From Ceratodon purpureus (Eukaryota > Streptophyta > Bryopsida > Pseudoditrichales > Ditrichaceae), in NCBI GenBank assembly GCA_014871385.1, contig CM026427.1, positions 5,340,988 through 5,404,987 on the forward strand: 64,000 nt of DNA, read 5' to 3'. This document shows positions 32,518-45,066 of this stretch, piece by piece; the stretch's first letter is position 1; each line of letters starts with the position of its first letter. A program made the translations under genes and the position numbers. Under the pieces are notes generated by a model, which searched no databases, was not told the origin of the DNA, and saw only the letters and a list, made by a program, of their open reading frames with translations.

Positions 32518-34256
32518 CGCAAACTAAATCCCTGAAAAAAAAAAAAATCAACAATTCCCCCCCCCCCTAATGAAGACTTTCCACGTAAGCAGTTCCAAGC
32601 AAGGCGTGTTTTCACACGTCAGGACAAGGAGCCGCTGTGGAAAGGAGTGTGGGGGGCGAGAGCTTCTCCTCACTTTATAAAGTCCCCTCGGGGACCCGCT
32701 CGCTCCCCCCCCCCCCCCCCCCCCCCCTATACCCGTTCGTGCCCCCCATCATCCCGTTTACGCCCCCCATCATCCCGTTCACGCACCCCCCCCCCCCCCC
32801 TCTGAGTTTTATTTATTTACTATTATTTTTATTTTCTTGTTTTCTTCTGAACGAAGTAGAATCTCTGCACCATTTCCTAAAATAAAAAAAAATTAAAGGA
32901 AAAAAAAAATTAAAAAAAAAATAGAAACTCCGGAGCTTTTAAACATGCACAATCTCTCCTCCAACTCTCTTCCACTCCATGCTATTGATTTTATTTTATT
33001 CCCTTTATCTCCCAAATCAATTGCCTAGAGCCCTTCCAAACGGTTCTTTATATTTTTAATTATATGTTAGAGCATTGTTTGTTTCGAATGTACAATAAAA
33101 TATATAGATTGATTTTTTTATCTCTAATCCAACTCTCTTCCACTCCATGCTATTGATATTATTTTATTCCCTTTATCTCTTCAATGTCGATCTTTTTAAT
33201 TTTTCCACATCTCTTGTAATATTAATGTTTTATTTTTTTATTGTCAACATTTGATTATTAATTATGCATTAGATCATTATTCCATTAAGGCATAATTCTA
33301 TTTCTAATCATTAGGTGATTTATTTATCTTTATAATTTCTTCCACCCCATGTTATTCATCCCTTTTTATCTCGAGTCTCTTATTATAGTCATGATTGTTT
33401 TTATATAATTTGATTGGCTCATCCTCAAATTTTTCAGATGAATATTCTTTATTTAAATATTTGTTTATATTTTTGTCTTCCAGTCTTGTTGAACGCTACT
33501 CCAATGATTTTATACAGTTTTTATTTTCTTGAAGCAAATGGTGTTTTGATTATACTTCAATATAAAACAAAGACACCGCTATGCAACTGAGTAGACATGC
33601 TTGCTGATTCTATAATTCTGATGTCTCTTCCAATATTAAGGTTCATATAGTTAATGAAGATATATATATATTTTTAAAAAAAAATTCTTTCGTAACAAAT
33701 GGTATCTTCATTTTTTTTTTCTTTTTTATATTTTAAATCTTTCCTTAAACATTTTACTAATATCCATCGTTCATCTATCTTCGTATTTGATGTGTACAAT
33801 ATTGGAATGACAGAAAGTGAAAACCACGAGTGAGCCTCTTTCTCAAGCTCTATGACCCTCTCGCGCCCCCCCCCTGAACCCGCTCGCGCCCCCCCCCCCC
33901 CTCCCCCCCCGCAACTATATAAGTGAAGTGGGCGCCCTCTCCCCCTCACTTTTTTAAGCTCCACCTTGGCCTCAAGCCTTGAACTACCTCACGGTGGCTT
34001 ATTGCTGAGTACTTAGGTGGGGTCTACAGTATTTTCACAACGCCACGTACCATCTTTCAACCTTATTTTGTACGCTCATCCGGGAATTTGGGCCCTAAAC
34101 TACCTCACGGTGGCTTATTGCTGAATACTTGGGTGGGCCACAAAGTATCGTTAGAATACCATAATCAACCACGTAGGAGATTTGTAAAATCATTTGGGCG
34201 AAGTTTTGAGGAGTTGGTGTGTTTTTTGACACACTCAACTTTCCCAGTACAACACC
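32518..34256. other. Non-coding hAT interior with repeats
   Basis: Contains C-rich arrays at 32640-32800 (GCCCCCCATCATCCCGTT units) and 33857-33912 (CCCGCTCGCGCCCCCC). A roughly 50-bp direct repeat (CCAACTCTCTTCCACTCCAT) starts at 32961 and 33129. A duplication of AACTACCTCACGGTGGC lies near 33982 and 34098. Otherwise AT-rich; no supported gene. Confidence 0.6.
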
Positions 34257-36634
34257 ATGGAGGGAAACCCAGCTCCGGCGGCGGCAGTGCCACTCACCAA
34301 GGCGGAAAGGAAGCGAATCAAAGATCGTGAACGGAACCGTGGTGGTAAGAAGATGAAGAAGCGGCTTCATGTGTTGAACAACCCGACAAAGTTGGCATTT
34401 AGAGGTTGGCAAGATGAGCCGGAACCGTGGAAATATTCCACATGCGAGGAATCCATTGAGTGGTGCCACATCACAAAAATATTTCCACACGAGCGCCACA
34501 AAAATCACAGGACCTCAGACAAGGCAAACCTCACCTTCTGCTTCAATGCAGAGTTTGTTGAACGTTGTATATAAGTTTACCAGCATCTATACAAGCAACG
34601 ATCTGTAGAACGCAATGAAGCACCATTGTTCATTTGCAGAATGGTGTATGCTGAGGTGGTGCTTCACAAAGTGGTGGATTGGTTCACCATCAAAACCACG
34701 ACGAGTGTTAGGGCGCCGACAGTGTGTGATATTCCGAAACAAAGGGTATATCCATATGGTGTCCTGGGGAAAAAAATGAAGGTAAAGCCACAAGAGAGGG
34801 AGCTTGAGACAAAAGAATCAGAAATAGATTCTGATTCCGGTGGTCATCGTGAAGAAAGAGTGCCACGTAGAGTTGCAGCACCAGCAAATATGGCTGTAGT
34901 GCCTCCAATCAACCATCGAGCAGACGTTACTGAACCTCACGTTGATGCAAACATCAACTTCATGGAAAACGATCCGAATCCGAGAGCTAATTTGGAGGTG
35001 GTCAGAACTAGACCTACGATGGTTCTTGGCATGCCGGTTATAGTTAGAAATGACCAGTCTAACCAAACCGATGAGGTCGGGGAGTTGCAATTAAAGGTTA
35101 TAGAAAAGGATGGTTTGATTGCACAGTTACAAGAGACCATCCGAAAACTACGATTGGAATCAGCAGGAAAAGATGCAGTAATAACAGATTTGTGCAATCA
35201 ATTGCAAGAACGAGAAAGACCTCACTCTTCTCAAGCCAATGATATACCTGTAGTTCAAGATCCAATGTTGGTGGATGAATCTTACATCAACAACACGGTT
35301 GATGTTGCAACGGCCGGTGTGTTGGAGAATATTTCCACACCAGCAAAACGACGACGGGTTGGAGTGATATTGCCTCCACTAGGCCCATACGTGCGATCGT
35401 ATGTGGACATTGATGGACCATTAAGTCAATATTCCTTGTCATTTCCACCCAATGCTCAAACGGAAGAAGAAGAGACATTGATGAGAGCCAATGATGAATT
35501 GCAACTCCTTGTTTCAAAGTTCGCTAAATCATACTATGAGTGGAAAGTGGCAACCATTCTCAGCGTTGATCGCGGTCGCCAAATCGCATTAGAGTTCAAG
35601 AAGGTCGACGAATCGTACTTGCAACACAACAGACGAAGGGATTTTGGCCTCACTATATGAATTAATGCAGATGATATGTTTCCATCCACTCTGCCAATGC
35701 AAGAATCGGATTCTAAACTCATAGACTAGGCAAAGTTGGATTTTGATGTGGCGAATGCAACTTCGTGCCATGATCTTCAAATGAAGGAAGGAGTTAAAAG
35801 TAGAAAGCTTTGGCCAAATCCTCAACCATGGGTGTTGGATGGTTCGAAACAATGTATGGTGTGTCTAAATCCATTTGGTCCAAAGGGTGGATGGGCAGTT
35901 GGATCATGTACCCACATGTTCCATCCAATCTGTCTAATTAACATTTTTTTGGTTAGGAGATTTTGCCCGATGTGCAAATCCCCGTTCCATGAACGCTTGT
36001 ACGAGGTTTTTGGACTCACTCCATACAAGCCACCTGCCATGAGAGAAATCCCGAAAACACACCGGGTGAAGAGTACCGCAATATGTGGGGGGAAGATTTG
36101 ATTTGGAGTTGGCGGGCCCTGACTCACTCGGTCTTCAAGAGCAATGTAAGTGACGAGTTGGGGTGGAAGAATGACGACAAGCAGATTGTGAGGGTGGCAA
36201 AGAAGATAATTGGATCAGCAAAGGAGGACCAAGGGAAACGAAATTTTTTCTATTAGACTTTGAATGTATACTGGGATGCGAAGCATAAGAAGTTCCAACT
36301 TGGTACACACCCACAAGGCCTCATATCGAACAAGGAGGGGAACTTGATTATAGACAATGAAGGTCAAGCCACTCTTATCGCCCGAGAGGCAATCCAAATG
36401 TCTCTTTCGGAGTGGAAGTATCTTTTCAAAAATGAAGCTGTTGACTTTCTTCTGGAGGAACACTCTCCACAGACATTGCGTACATTGGCACAATTGAGGA
36501 ACTCGCAAATTTTGCGTTCCCTCATTGAAACCGATGGCCCATTTCGGCGGACACGGACGAGAGCTAGGAGCACCTTGACGCTGGACGATGGAGCGGGACC
36601 AAGTGGCACGGCGGGAGTAGATGCAGATGACTAG
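34257..36634 (+). pseudogene. Decayed RING-type protein gene, hAT cargo
   Basis: Plus-strand frames in order: a basic N-terminus (KAERKRIKDRERNRGGKK, 34257-34574); a 35-kDa middle part with a leucine-zipper-like coiled coil (ELQLKVIEKDGLIAQLQETI) to 35660; a RING-like part near 35850-35980 with CMVC, GSCTHMFHPICL and CPMCKSPFHERLYEVFGL; and a C-terminal part ending 36634. In-frame stops near 34572, 35658 and 35728, a frame change near 36085 and a TAG near 36253 break it. RING proteins are typically E3 ubiquitin ligases. I recall similar RING-tail proteins in moss transposons; the role in hAT movement is unknown. Confidence 0.65.
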
Positions 36635-36904
36635 TAATAGTTACAACTTAGTACTAAGAGTCTAGTTTTTGTATACTACAGTTTTTGTAATGTTTTGGTT
36701 TGAAATGGTAATGAAATGCTTTTACTTTCATAAATGTAGACAACATTGCAAAGTCCATGTATTTCGGCTCACGAGTATCTCATTTTTCCTATGCTGAATT
36801 TACGCAGTTGTCATTGCCCTTAGCCCCAATATATTATTCTGATAGAAATGTTAGTTTTTTTTGCATTGTCGAAAATTTACTATATCTACAAAATAGGCCG
36901 CACC

Positions 36905-37096
36905 CCAGACCCGCTCGCGCCCCCCTCAAACCCGCTCGCGCCCCCCACCCGCTCGCGCCTCCCTTGAACCCGCTCGCGCCCCCCCCGACCCCGCTCGTGC
37001 CCCCCCTTGAACCCGCTCGCGCCCCCCTTGAACCCGCTTACGCCCCCCCTTGAACCCGCTCGCGCCCCCCCCTATACCCGCTCGCGGCCCCCCTCT
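36905..37096. repeat. Right subterminal GC-rich array (CCCGCTCGCGCCCCCC units)
   Basis: About ten units of CCCGCTCGCGCCCCCC, some with TTGAA spacers. It is the inverse orientation of the left array at 6926-7140 and sits at a similar distance from its end (about 220 bp). Confidence 0.85.
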
Positions 37097-37318
37097 ACAC
37101 ACGATGGCACCCCTTTTGCATATTTGGAATTCCCCGTCAGCGTTCGTTGTCCATGTCATCAATATGTTTCCCCTATAGGTAAGTTGTAAAAAAAAAATTA
37201 ACCTAGTAATTTTCCTCCTCCCCTCAATGTCCGATTTTCACTCTGGACCGACCGGTCCGTCCGTCCGTCCGTCCGTGTCTGGAAATTTTGCCCATGTCCG
37301 TCCGTTAAGACAACCCTG

Positions 37319-37326
37319 CCCATTTG
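37319..37326. repeat. hAT target-site duplication, right copy
   Basis: CCCATTTG directly follows ACAACCCTG and matches 6692-6699. Removing the element would rejoin an AAATCAA-CCCATTTG-CACCC site. Confidence 0.85.
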
Positions 37327-39803
37327 CACCCAATTATGAATAATCAGTTGTAATAATTTATTGTATGCAAAATCTACTTAATTCCAATCAAATACCACCA
37401 TGTACAAAATATATTACCACCACATGTTCATTTTGAAACTTTAAAGCATTGACTTATTTTTTTATTACCACGACTTTGCCATCCAAGTTGCAGCAAAATT
37501 TAGCCTATGACCACTACTCTCACCTCCATTGTTATTAATGAGTGAACTTGTTGACTAATGAATGTATTCTTGTTGGTTATATATATTTATGTGCTTTGCG
37601 CTCATAAAACAGTGACATTAATAGAATAGTTTATCTACTAATTTTTTATTTATTTATTTTTATTTATTTATTTTTAATGTAGCAAATGATAGTTTAAAAT
37701 ATGAGTTTCTAAATTTATTCAAAACTTGAACAAAAAAGGTTTATGTATAATTTAAGAATATTTTAATCCAATACTAGCCATATCATAAAATATTTTTAAA
37801 AACATGGAAGACATCTGAAATCAAATATTGGTGATTTCACCAGTTTGTAGCCAAGTCAGTGATCTTTTGTTTCAATGAATACAATCTCGTCAAGAAAGGC
37901 TAGAAAAGGCCATTTTATGTTATACCCTATTAGAAAAAAGGCATTTTTATGCTTTCATTTGATATATAATTACACAATATAATAATAAGAAGAATACTAT
38001 TATAGAGATTTTTAAAATCCATTACCATTGTTTCTAATTACTTCATAGCTTGTAATTTAGACCATATTTGAATCTATAGTAGCATGTTGATATTGTTTCT
38101 ACCAACTATATTTCTAAAAGAACTATAATTATTTTTATTAAAGATAATTATATATGAAGTTTGATCTCAAAAATTGAATTTTAGTTGCAGTTAAAGGCAA
38201 TGGTCAGCTTGGGGTACCACTTTTTGGACACACTAGTTAAATTATTTTTGTTTAAAACCTTCAAAGTTTGCATAATTTGTTCATTTTGATTAAGTAAAAA
38301 ATCCTAAAATGAAAAAAATAAAATCTGGCACGTCAATGGAATCAAAATGTATATGTTTGAAGCGTTAATATAAAAAAATTTAATTTTTTTGGATCCATTC
38401 ATAGATGTATAAGAAATTTATCAATGGAATCAAAATGTATACCGTATGGTTAAAGAATTTATATTATTTTTTAATTTGTTTTTGAATCCATTCATAGATG
38501 TGTGGAAACATGTTCAATTTTGGGATTTGCAAGCTATATAGTGTACAATTCATTAATTTTTTTAATAATAAAGTAATTTATTTTCTGCTCGACACAATCA
38601 GATGTAGGCCATATTCAAAAATAATATTTAAATGATTTTTTGATATTCCATTTGCTTGATTTCAGGGGTTCTAGGTGACTTGGACATAACTTGCTTTTTC
38701 AATAAAAAGATCAGGTAAAATTCCTTAACCCCTAAAGGTCCAGGAAACCCGATTTGGATTTTTTTGCTGTTTCGGGCAGTCTAGTTGAAGAGGTTAAAAG
38801 TAATATATATGTCTAATATTTTACTGGATGCTCCCTTTACCGCAAGGTGTATGTGGTAAAATTTTCAAAGTCAAATTCCAATTTTAGAACCTTCATCTAC
38901 AAATTTTAGGTTTTAAGTCGACATAAGGCAGTTTAAAATTAGATTTTTTTTCAAATTTAAAAAAAGAAAATATGTTCATAACCAAATCATTACTCAAAAT
39001 CCAAAGTGACCCAAGCTAAAAAGTTTGCCAATTCTAGTATTCTACAAGGGCAGCCTCCAAAAATTATATGAACAAGCTTCAAAGTTTTCTGTAATTTTAC
39101 ATTTTTTCCTTTCAAAAATTGTCAAAATTTGAGATTTAGAATTTTTTCAATTTTTTTTTCTTCCAAAATTTACAAACTTATAGATGTAACTTTTCACTGT
39201 TCATTTTTTTTCTAAGCCAAAAAACTTAAAGATTATTTAAATTTTACTATATTGATGATTTTGCATGAAGGCCAAAAAACTGAAATAAGTCTTCAAAATT
39301 TTGCATGGAGGTGCCCAACTTAGTTACCTACATGGAAAAAAATATGAGCAAAATGTTTGAGGTAACAATCATCAAGTCTCCCTTGGCACCATTTAGACTA
39401 TGCCTTCGAGGAAAGCCAAAAAAAAAAATAATAAACTTTGGACGTTGTAATCTCACAAATGGTAAAGATCCAACAGTTGAAAATTGACATGGTTTAGTGC
39501 AAGTAGTTAGGTTGAAGACCTTACGGTTGGAAATACCAGAAAAGGAAATTTTATTGAAAACATACATCAATTTCCATAAGGTAGTCAAAATCTGTAGTTT
39601 CGGGTCTTGGAGGACCTTTAAGAGTTAAAAATCTTTGATTGTAATCAATTTTTTTTCCTTGATATGTTACAAGTGTAAAATACTTACATTACATTTAATG
39701 AAGTCTTACTTTATTAAAATTAATAAAGTCTTACTTTATGTTTGTTTGACACACCAACACATAATGCTATCATTCCAAAGACTATTTATTTGGGTACATC
39801 ACC
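37327..39803. other. AT-rich intergenic spacer
   Basis: Long A/T-rich stretch with no supported gene. A duplicated phrase (ATCAATGGAATCAAAATGTATA-like) occurs near 38330 and 38420. Confidence 0.6.
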
Positions 39804-41141
39804 CTAAATATAATATTTGTTCATAATCTCTGTAGTGTAATCTATGGAATATGTACGCTCTCCCTGATTTTTAGGAGATGAAGGCACAAAATAAAGCCTC
39901 GTATTAAAGAAATCTACTATTTCCTTAAAACTAGGTCTTTCTAAAGGAATCGGATGCCAACACCTACTTACTAAGTTTAATATATCATCATCTATATCAT
40001 CCTCTATATTATGCCAAGAAGGTCTAGCACCACTTATAACATCATTAACATTTATATTGACATCTTCAAAAGGAATGAATCCTGTGATTACCTCATAGCA
40101 AGTCATTGCATAACTGTACACATCCCCTTTCCTAGTCCATGTCTTTGGACCAAATTCCTTGTTCTTCAAAGCAATTAGGACTTCTGGTGCTCTCCAAAAC
40201 CCTGTTCCAACTACTGCCACCGAGCTTTCAAAGTCTGCTACATCAAGTGTATATCCCTTGTGACTCAAGTCAAAATTCTGTAACTGTGTAGGATCTGATC
40301 CATCGAGATGAACAAGCACGTTAGAGGCTTTGAGATCTCTGTGCAAGATCTTATGGTGATGCAATTTCTGCATCCCCTTGGCCATCTCAAGCATAATCTC
40401 TTGCAGAACCTTCTCCTGTCTAAAGTTATATTTTGCAGACTCCCTCCTTTTGAGATCGATGAGTTTGCGCAGATCACCCCAATACCTTCCCAACACAAAT
40501 GCAAACCTCCCATTCTCCAGCAATGTAGCACCGTATATATGACAACAATATTCGTGAATAAAATGAGTAGAAACTGTACTTAAACTGTACAGCTGCGGTT
40601 TAAACATACCTAGAGGCCATATGCGTTCCAGGTCTTTCAAAGGGTGATAGCTTTTGAAAACCTTCACCACAATTTTATCACATGGGCTCGGCATGCCATC
40701 TTCATCCTGAAATTCTGCTTCGAAGATTTCTGCCTGACCACCCTCTGCAATCTTCTTCCTCACCTTCAAGCTGTCACCCCAGTCATGAAAGAAGCACTTT
40801 CCGGTTCTAGGGCAGCGCCATTTCTCCATGAGCCTCTTGAACGCTTCACGATTCTCTGCCATTAGTTCCTCGCTGAAGACCTCGGACCTTTCGGAGTCCA
40901 GTTCTGTCCAGTGCTCTTTGGAGCTTTCAATCTCGTACTCCAACTCGGTGGCACATCGGCTCCGAAGCTGCTTCAACTGCTCGCTTCGTGAAGCCACGCC
41001 GTTCGATGAGGAGGCTACTTGAGGTATAGTAGCAAGTGTGGTAGAAGCTCTTGTCGGTTGTGTATCTCCACTAATCTCATCGTACCGTACAGTCTTAAAT
41101 AACCGTACCAATGCAGCCGTGATCTTCATCGGATGCACCAT
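39804..41141 (-). CDS. Ser/Thr-type protein kinase, TKL-like (445 aa)
   Basis: Single exon from ATG 41141. A 120-residue N-terminal region with a helical stretch (SEQLKQLRSRCATELEYEI) precedes the kinase domain. The domain shows IAEGGQAEIFEAEF (Gly-rich loop), IVVKVFKS (ATP lysine), ILHRDLKASNVLVH (catalytic loop with HRD and Asn), VADFESSVAVVGTGFWRAPE (metal-binding DFE in place of DFG, then APE) and GDVYSYAMTCYEVITG with a C-lobe RPSFKEIVDFF. The GGQAEI loop is a signature I associate with a moss-expanded TKL/Raf-like group. DFE is a deviation from DFG but the catalytic loop is intact. Expected to be a cytosolic signalling kinase; substrate unknown. Confidence 0.85.
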   Translation of the reverse strand: MVHPMKITAALVRLFKTVRYDEISGDTQPTRASTTLATIPQVASSSNGVASRSEQLKQLRSRCATELEYEIESSKEHWTELDSERSEVFSEELMAENREAFKRLMEKWRCPRTGKCFFHDWGDSLKVRKKIAEGGQAEIFEAEFQDEDGMPSPCDKIVVKVFKSYHPLKDLERIWPLGMFKPQLYSLSTVSTHFIHEYCCHIYGATLLENGRFAFVLGRYWGDLRKLIDLKRRESAKYNFRQEKVLQEIMLEMAKGMQKLHHHKILHRDLKASNVLVHLDGSDPTQLQNFDLSHKGYTLDVADFESSVAVVGTGFWRAPEVLIALKNKEFGPKTWTRKGDVYSYAMTCYEVITGFIPFEDVNINVNDVISGARPSWHNIEDDIDDDILNLVSRCWHPIPLERPSFKEIVDFFNTRLYFVPSSPKNQGERTYSIDYTTEIMNKYYI

Positions 41142-42836
41142 TCCTCCAACTGTGGCACTAAACAGTCACCGCTTATTGCCTCTTACTCCTTTCTTTGCCT
41201 TGCTGCAACAGCTCTAGCTTACTCTTTCTTGCTAGAACTGCTAAGAACTGACGACTTTCACTTCTTCACACACCGGTTGGACAGACCTACAACTACTGGA
41301 AATCAACCTCTAATCCGGTTGCGCCGAACTAATCTCAACATCGTTATAACCCTCTAAACTCACAACTCGTGGTGTTGCTAGGTAGATAACCTGAACTAGA
41401 ACGAAATCCGCTGGCAAGACAAGTCCCCTAAGGAATCTTCAACGTCGTGAGATGGCTCACGAACAACGAGGAAGGAACATAAAACGAAATATTAAGCATG
41501 CACAGATACTCGATGACTTTGACTGAGAAACGTCGGGAAAATGTTGAACGTGGAGCGCAACACAGTCGGATTCTGTTAAATCGAACCTAGTCTTACAGAG
41601 AACCAGTCACAGCAAAATACCCTAAACACGTCCGACGCTGTAGCGGTAAGCAACTATGCTCTCTGAGAAACTGTGGCGCATAACATAATTCCGTGAGCTC
41701 ACCTCCTGGACACCTCCGAAGAAAGACCTAACATTCCGTCACGAACCAACCCGTAGACCAATAATTTGTATACTGCCGACTAGGGTAGGCAAGCAAACAA
41801 CTGTTAAAGTGTCATTGTTAAGGACGGCGGTGGGACTGTTCTGATAACGCGTCGACTGAACAGTGTTCGCTGCGCGCCAACTCTCGCTGAAAGGACGATT
41901 CATTTTAACGTGGACCCCAAAATCCTGGACGCAGAGTCAGGCAGCTGTGGCCAATTTCCACCTTCCCTAAGTTTGGCAACTTTCGGATTCTGCAACACCA
42001 TTGTATTGCTGTGCGAGTCATGTGTGGACAAATACGCAGTGTTCATAGCATACATTGACCTAAGTTAGAACGTGTTCGTGGGAATACCGACAAACCCGTT
42101 GCTTCCGCTCAGAGAAGGTGAATACCGGAGTTACTGGCCCCGAGGTCTGAGATTCATCTGTATGGTCGTTGCAATAGATTAGGGTATGAATTCATCGAAT
42201 TCTGCCCATTTATGAAATGTTGACGTTGTCGTGGATACAGCACGAGGATCGCTTAAAGACAGAGCACGGATCCTAAATTTGATTTTCTGACTTTCGAAAG
42301 GATGCAGTGGTTAGTAAATGTGTGTAGATTTCTCCTCAAGCACACCAAAAAGGGGGAAAAAAAAACCGCACAAAAGACTTCCATGCATCACAGTTATGGC
42401 AGTACGCACACCATTAATTCTAACACTCTTGCATCTGGGCTAGTGGTCAGAAGCTGGTGTTCCGAAGCTTGAGCTTGAACTCAACTCTCTCCATTATGAC
42501 TTCCCATTTACAGTCTCAGACCGAATCTCAATCGATTACACTCATGTCATCCTGCTTCCCTCGTCAACCTGTCTCTGCCTAGAACAATCCAGGCCTTGTC
42601 GCTGATGTACACTACGAGCAAAAAATTAATCACAAATAATCAAATGAATTACAGTAGCCCGAACCAGTTCAAAGCTGGACATGAAAGAATAATTTCTATA
42701 CGGTGCACAAGTCCTTCCAACTCTGGATCGGTGCTCGGCTGATTTGTTGGCCACGCCACTAGCTCAAAAGAAATGAGCAAGTGCTGCAAGGCCACCGTGT
42801 TGAATTGAATTGGTTGTGGGCCGAGTCTCGGTTATT
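41142..42836. other. Intergenic: kinase promoter and DUF1647 3' flank
   Basis: No supported gene. The kinase 5' leader and promoter lie at the left, and the 3' UTR of the DUF1647 gene at the right. Confidence 0.55.
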
Positions 42837-45066
42837 CTACATCAATCTGCGGTGCCATTTGATACTGAGCGGATCCTTGTAGCACTTGGTTGGATCCACG
42901 CCGACCCTGTAAGAATGAGGCTGGCTGTCCATGTTCTTCGTGATCCCGGAGTTCACTCCCTCACACTCGGCTCCAGATAGAATCACAAGCACCGTGAGAG
43001 CAGACTGGTCTTGGCGGTGGTTCTTCCGACTGGATCCATCAGGAGCTATGCATTGGCGGGTGATGGAGCACTCGTACCACGGCCTTGCTAATTTGTTATA
43101 GCTGGGACCGCAACATTCAACATGGCAGATTGGGTTAAGAATTGTTGGACATCACAATGAAATGCAAGGAGATACAAGGACGAATTCGCAGAGCAGAGTT
43201 GCACCTTTGTAAAGTGAAGCCAATGCCAGAAGCGTCGCAGTTCAGCTGCTTCTTGACTCCGTCGTTGTTTGCGCCGAAGTACTCCAGCTGCATCGGATGG
43301 GTCCAAGTCCTCACCTGACCGCTGGAGTGTCGTGACGCAAATCCATTCTGCTTAACGTTTCGGAGTGTTTCCGTGAGTCCAGCAACGGATTTGAACCTGT
43401 CTCCGGCATCTGCCCAGTACACAAACCCTCTTTCTACCAAAACCGTGTGGATCATGACAGCCTTCCACGCATACTCACCTGCGCGGATACACTCAAAAAT
43501 TTTAGTGTCATATCAAATTACTAGGGCTAACTTCTCCAAGGCTACCCTCATGGTGAATGAGACTAGGATTTCACCTCTTCCGCCATTGTAACCCTTCTTC
43601 TGATTGATGCGCATCCACGGGGGCCACGCATTGAAATCAAAAGCCCGCACCTCGGTAGGCACATTGTACACTGTTTTAAGCTCCTCAACCACGCAGGCTA
43701 ACGCTTGTACCGCAATGGTGGGGAAGTGGTCCATCGTCCAAACCACGACAGAGACGTTGAACTCGCGCTGCTGAGCAGCCACTCTGGCCAACGATCTGAG
43801 AAGGAGGAGCCCCACTTCTGCGTGATTGCTGCTAAATGCTGTTACTATTGTTGGTTGCCACTCCGACTCGGGTAACGATGGGGGCTTTCTCGCTGGATCC
43901 TCGACGTCGAGGTCCACAGATAGCATTTTATTCCACTGAAAACCATACTCCTGCAACTCACTTGGTGATGGTTGCGGTGTGTATTTCTGCGTAGCTCCCA
44001 CTACCAGATGCTCGCACTGCAAAAACCCAAAAGGACGGAGTGCACTCAGACAATGGAGCCCGAGGATACAAATTGTGATGAATTAGGGCATCGATCGATG
44101 CCCGCACCAAAAAAGCATTCTGAACAGAAGGGATTCAAGTTTTAAAAAATGAAGCTCAAGGATGTGCATTGTGAGTTCATGCATGCCATATCCAAACGTT
44201 TAAAGTGAAGGCTTAGATTCGGGTACCTTGTTTGATGTCACTCCAAGCCTATTGAAGTTGACACATCGGGCTGACGGACCCATTGCGTCTCGAACCATTT
44301 TGCAAAAAATGGTTGGATCTGCGTCCGTTCCAACCAAGACTTTTCGTTTCTTCAACCCCTTGGCAGCGTTGAATAGCCTGTAAAGCTCTGAGTAAGGGAG
44401 GCCTCTCTTTGCCCAACTTCTTCCCATCGTAACCAACAAACACACGCCGTAGTTCCAATTGGTCAAAGCTTCCCCAGATTGTTGACCCCACTTCTCAGCA
44501 GATTCTTCCACAGACGATTCAGGCGCAGGAGTTTCTTCAACGGAGTCCAACTCACTCGGCTCACTGAATTCTTCGTCACCGAGTTCTTCATCTGGGGAAG
44601 GGGCAGAGTCCACCGTCCCTCCATCGCCCAAATCACCAACTGAAGCTTCAAAGGCTACAGAGGGGTTAGGCGCACTCTCCACCGTCTCCTCAATCTCCAC
44701 ATGATCACCATCTCGAATTGAAGGAACGGATTCTTCTGCTACGGGGCTAGGCGCAGGGTGGACTATCTCAGTTACTTCTGTCGGAGCAGTTGCTAGTTGG
44801 GATTCTACACCAGTGCTTCCGTTCTCTACAATCTGCGTAGGTGGAGGAAGGTGCTCTCCGCTGTACCACGCAACGTTGGTGTTCTGACCCGGTTCTGAGC
44901 TGAGTAGCCAGTCCAGACTCCTCTGGGGACTAGAAGAAGTGCTAAAATCTACGGTGGCTATGGTGAACAAAGCACAGAGAATCACCAACACTGTCGCGAA
45001 GACTCCACCAGCCGTCGTGCACAGATTCAGATTCAGTTTCGTTGAATCATTTCGAAGGTACGTCAT
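42837..45066 (-). CDS. DUF1647-domain type II membrane protein (606 aa), 4 exons
   Basis: Exons are 45066-44227, 44016-43575, 43478-43205 and 43101-42837; phases close and the stop is TAG at 42837. A short cytosolic start is followed by one membrane span (VFATVLVILCALFTIATV) and an acidic Ser/Pro-rich stem (about residues 60-190). The lumenal domain includes TIVTAFSSNHAEVGLLLLRSL, WPPWMRINQKKGYNGGRGE joined to YAWKAVMIHTVLVERGFVYWADAGDRF, and the end PWYECSITRQCIAPDGSSRKNHRQDQSALT. The WADAG and NHRQDQ blocks match DUF1647, a family of probable Golgi glycosyltransferases. The start is the first ATG of the frame, just before the membrane span. No promoter was defined. Confidence 0.85.

Larger units (their letters stand above)
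6700..37318. mobile_element. Composite hAT-superfamily element, 30.6 kb
   Basis: The element begins CAGGGTTGT and ends ACAACCCTG, a 9-bp perfect terminal inverted repeat, and is bounded by the exact 8-bp duplication CCCATTTG. Both ends carry subterminal CCGTCC repeats and an ACCGGTC motif, and further inside each end lies a GC-rich GCGCGAGC array in opposite orientation. It encodes a hAT transposase (minus), a kinase-like protein (minus) and a decayed RING-type gene (plus). A 20.0-kb Mutator-like element sits inside it, so the original hAT was about 10.6 kb. This is large for the family but supported by both the ends and the transposase. Confidence 0.85.
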
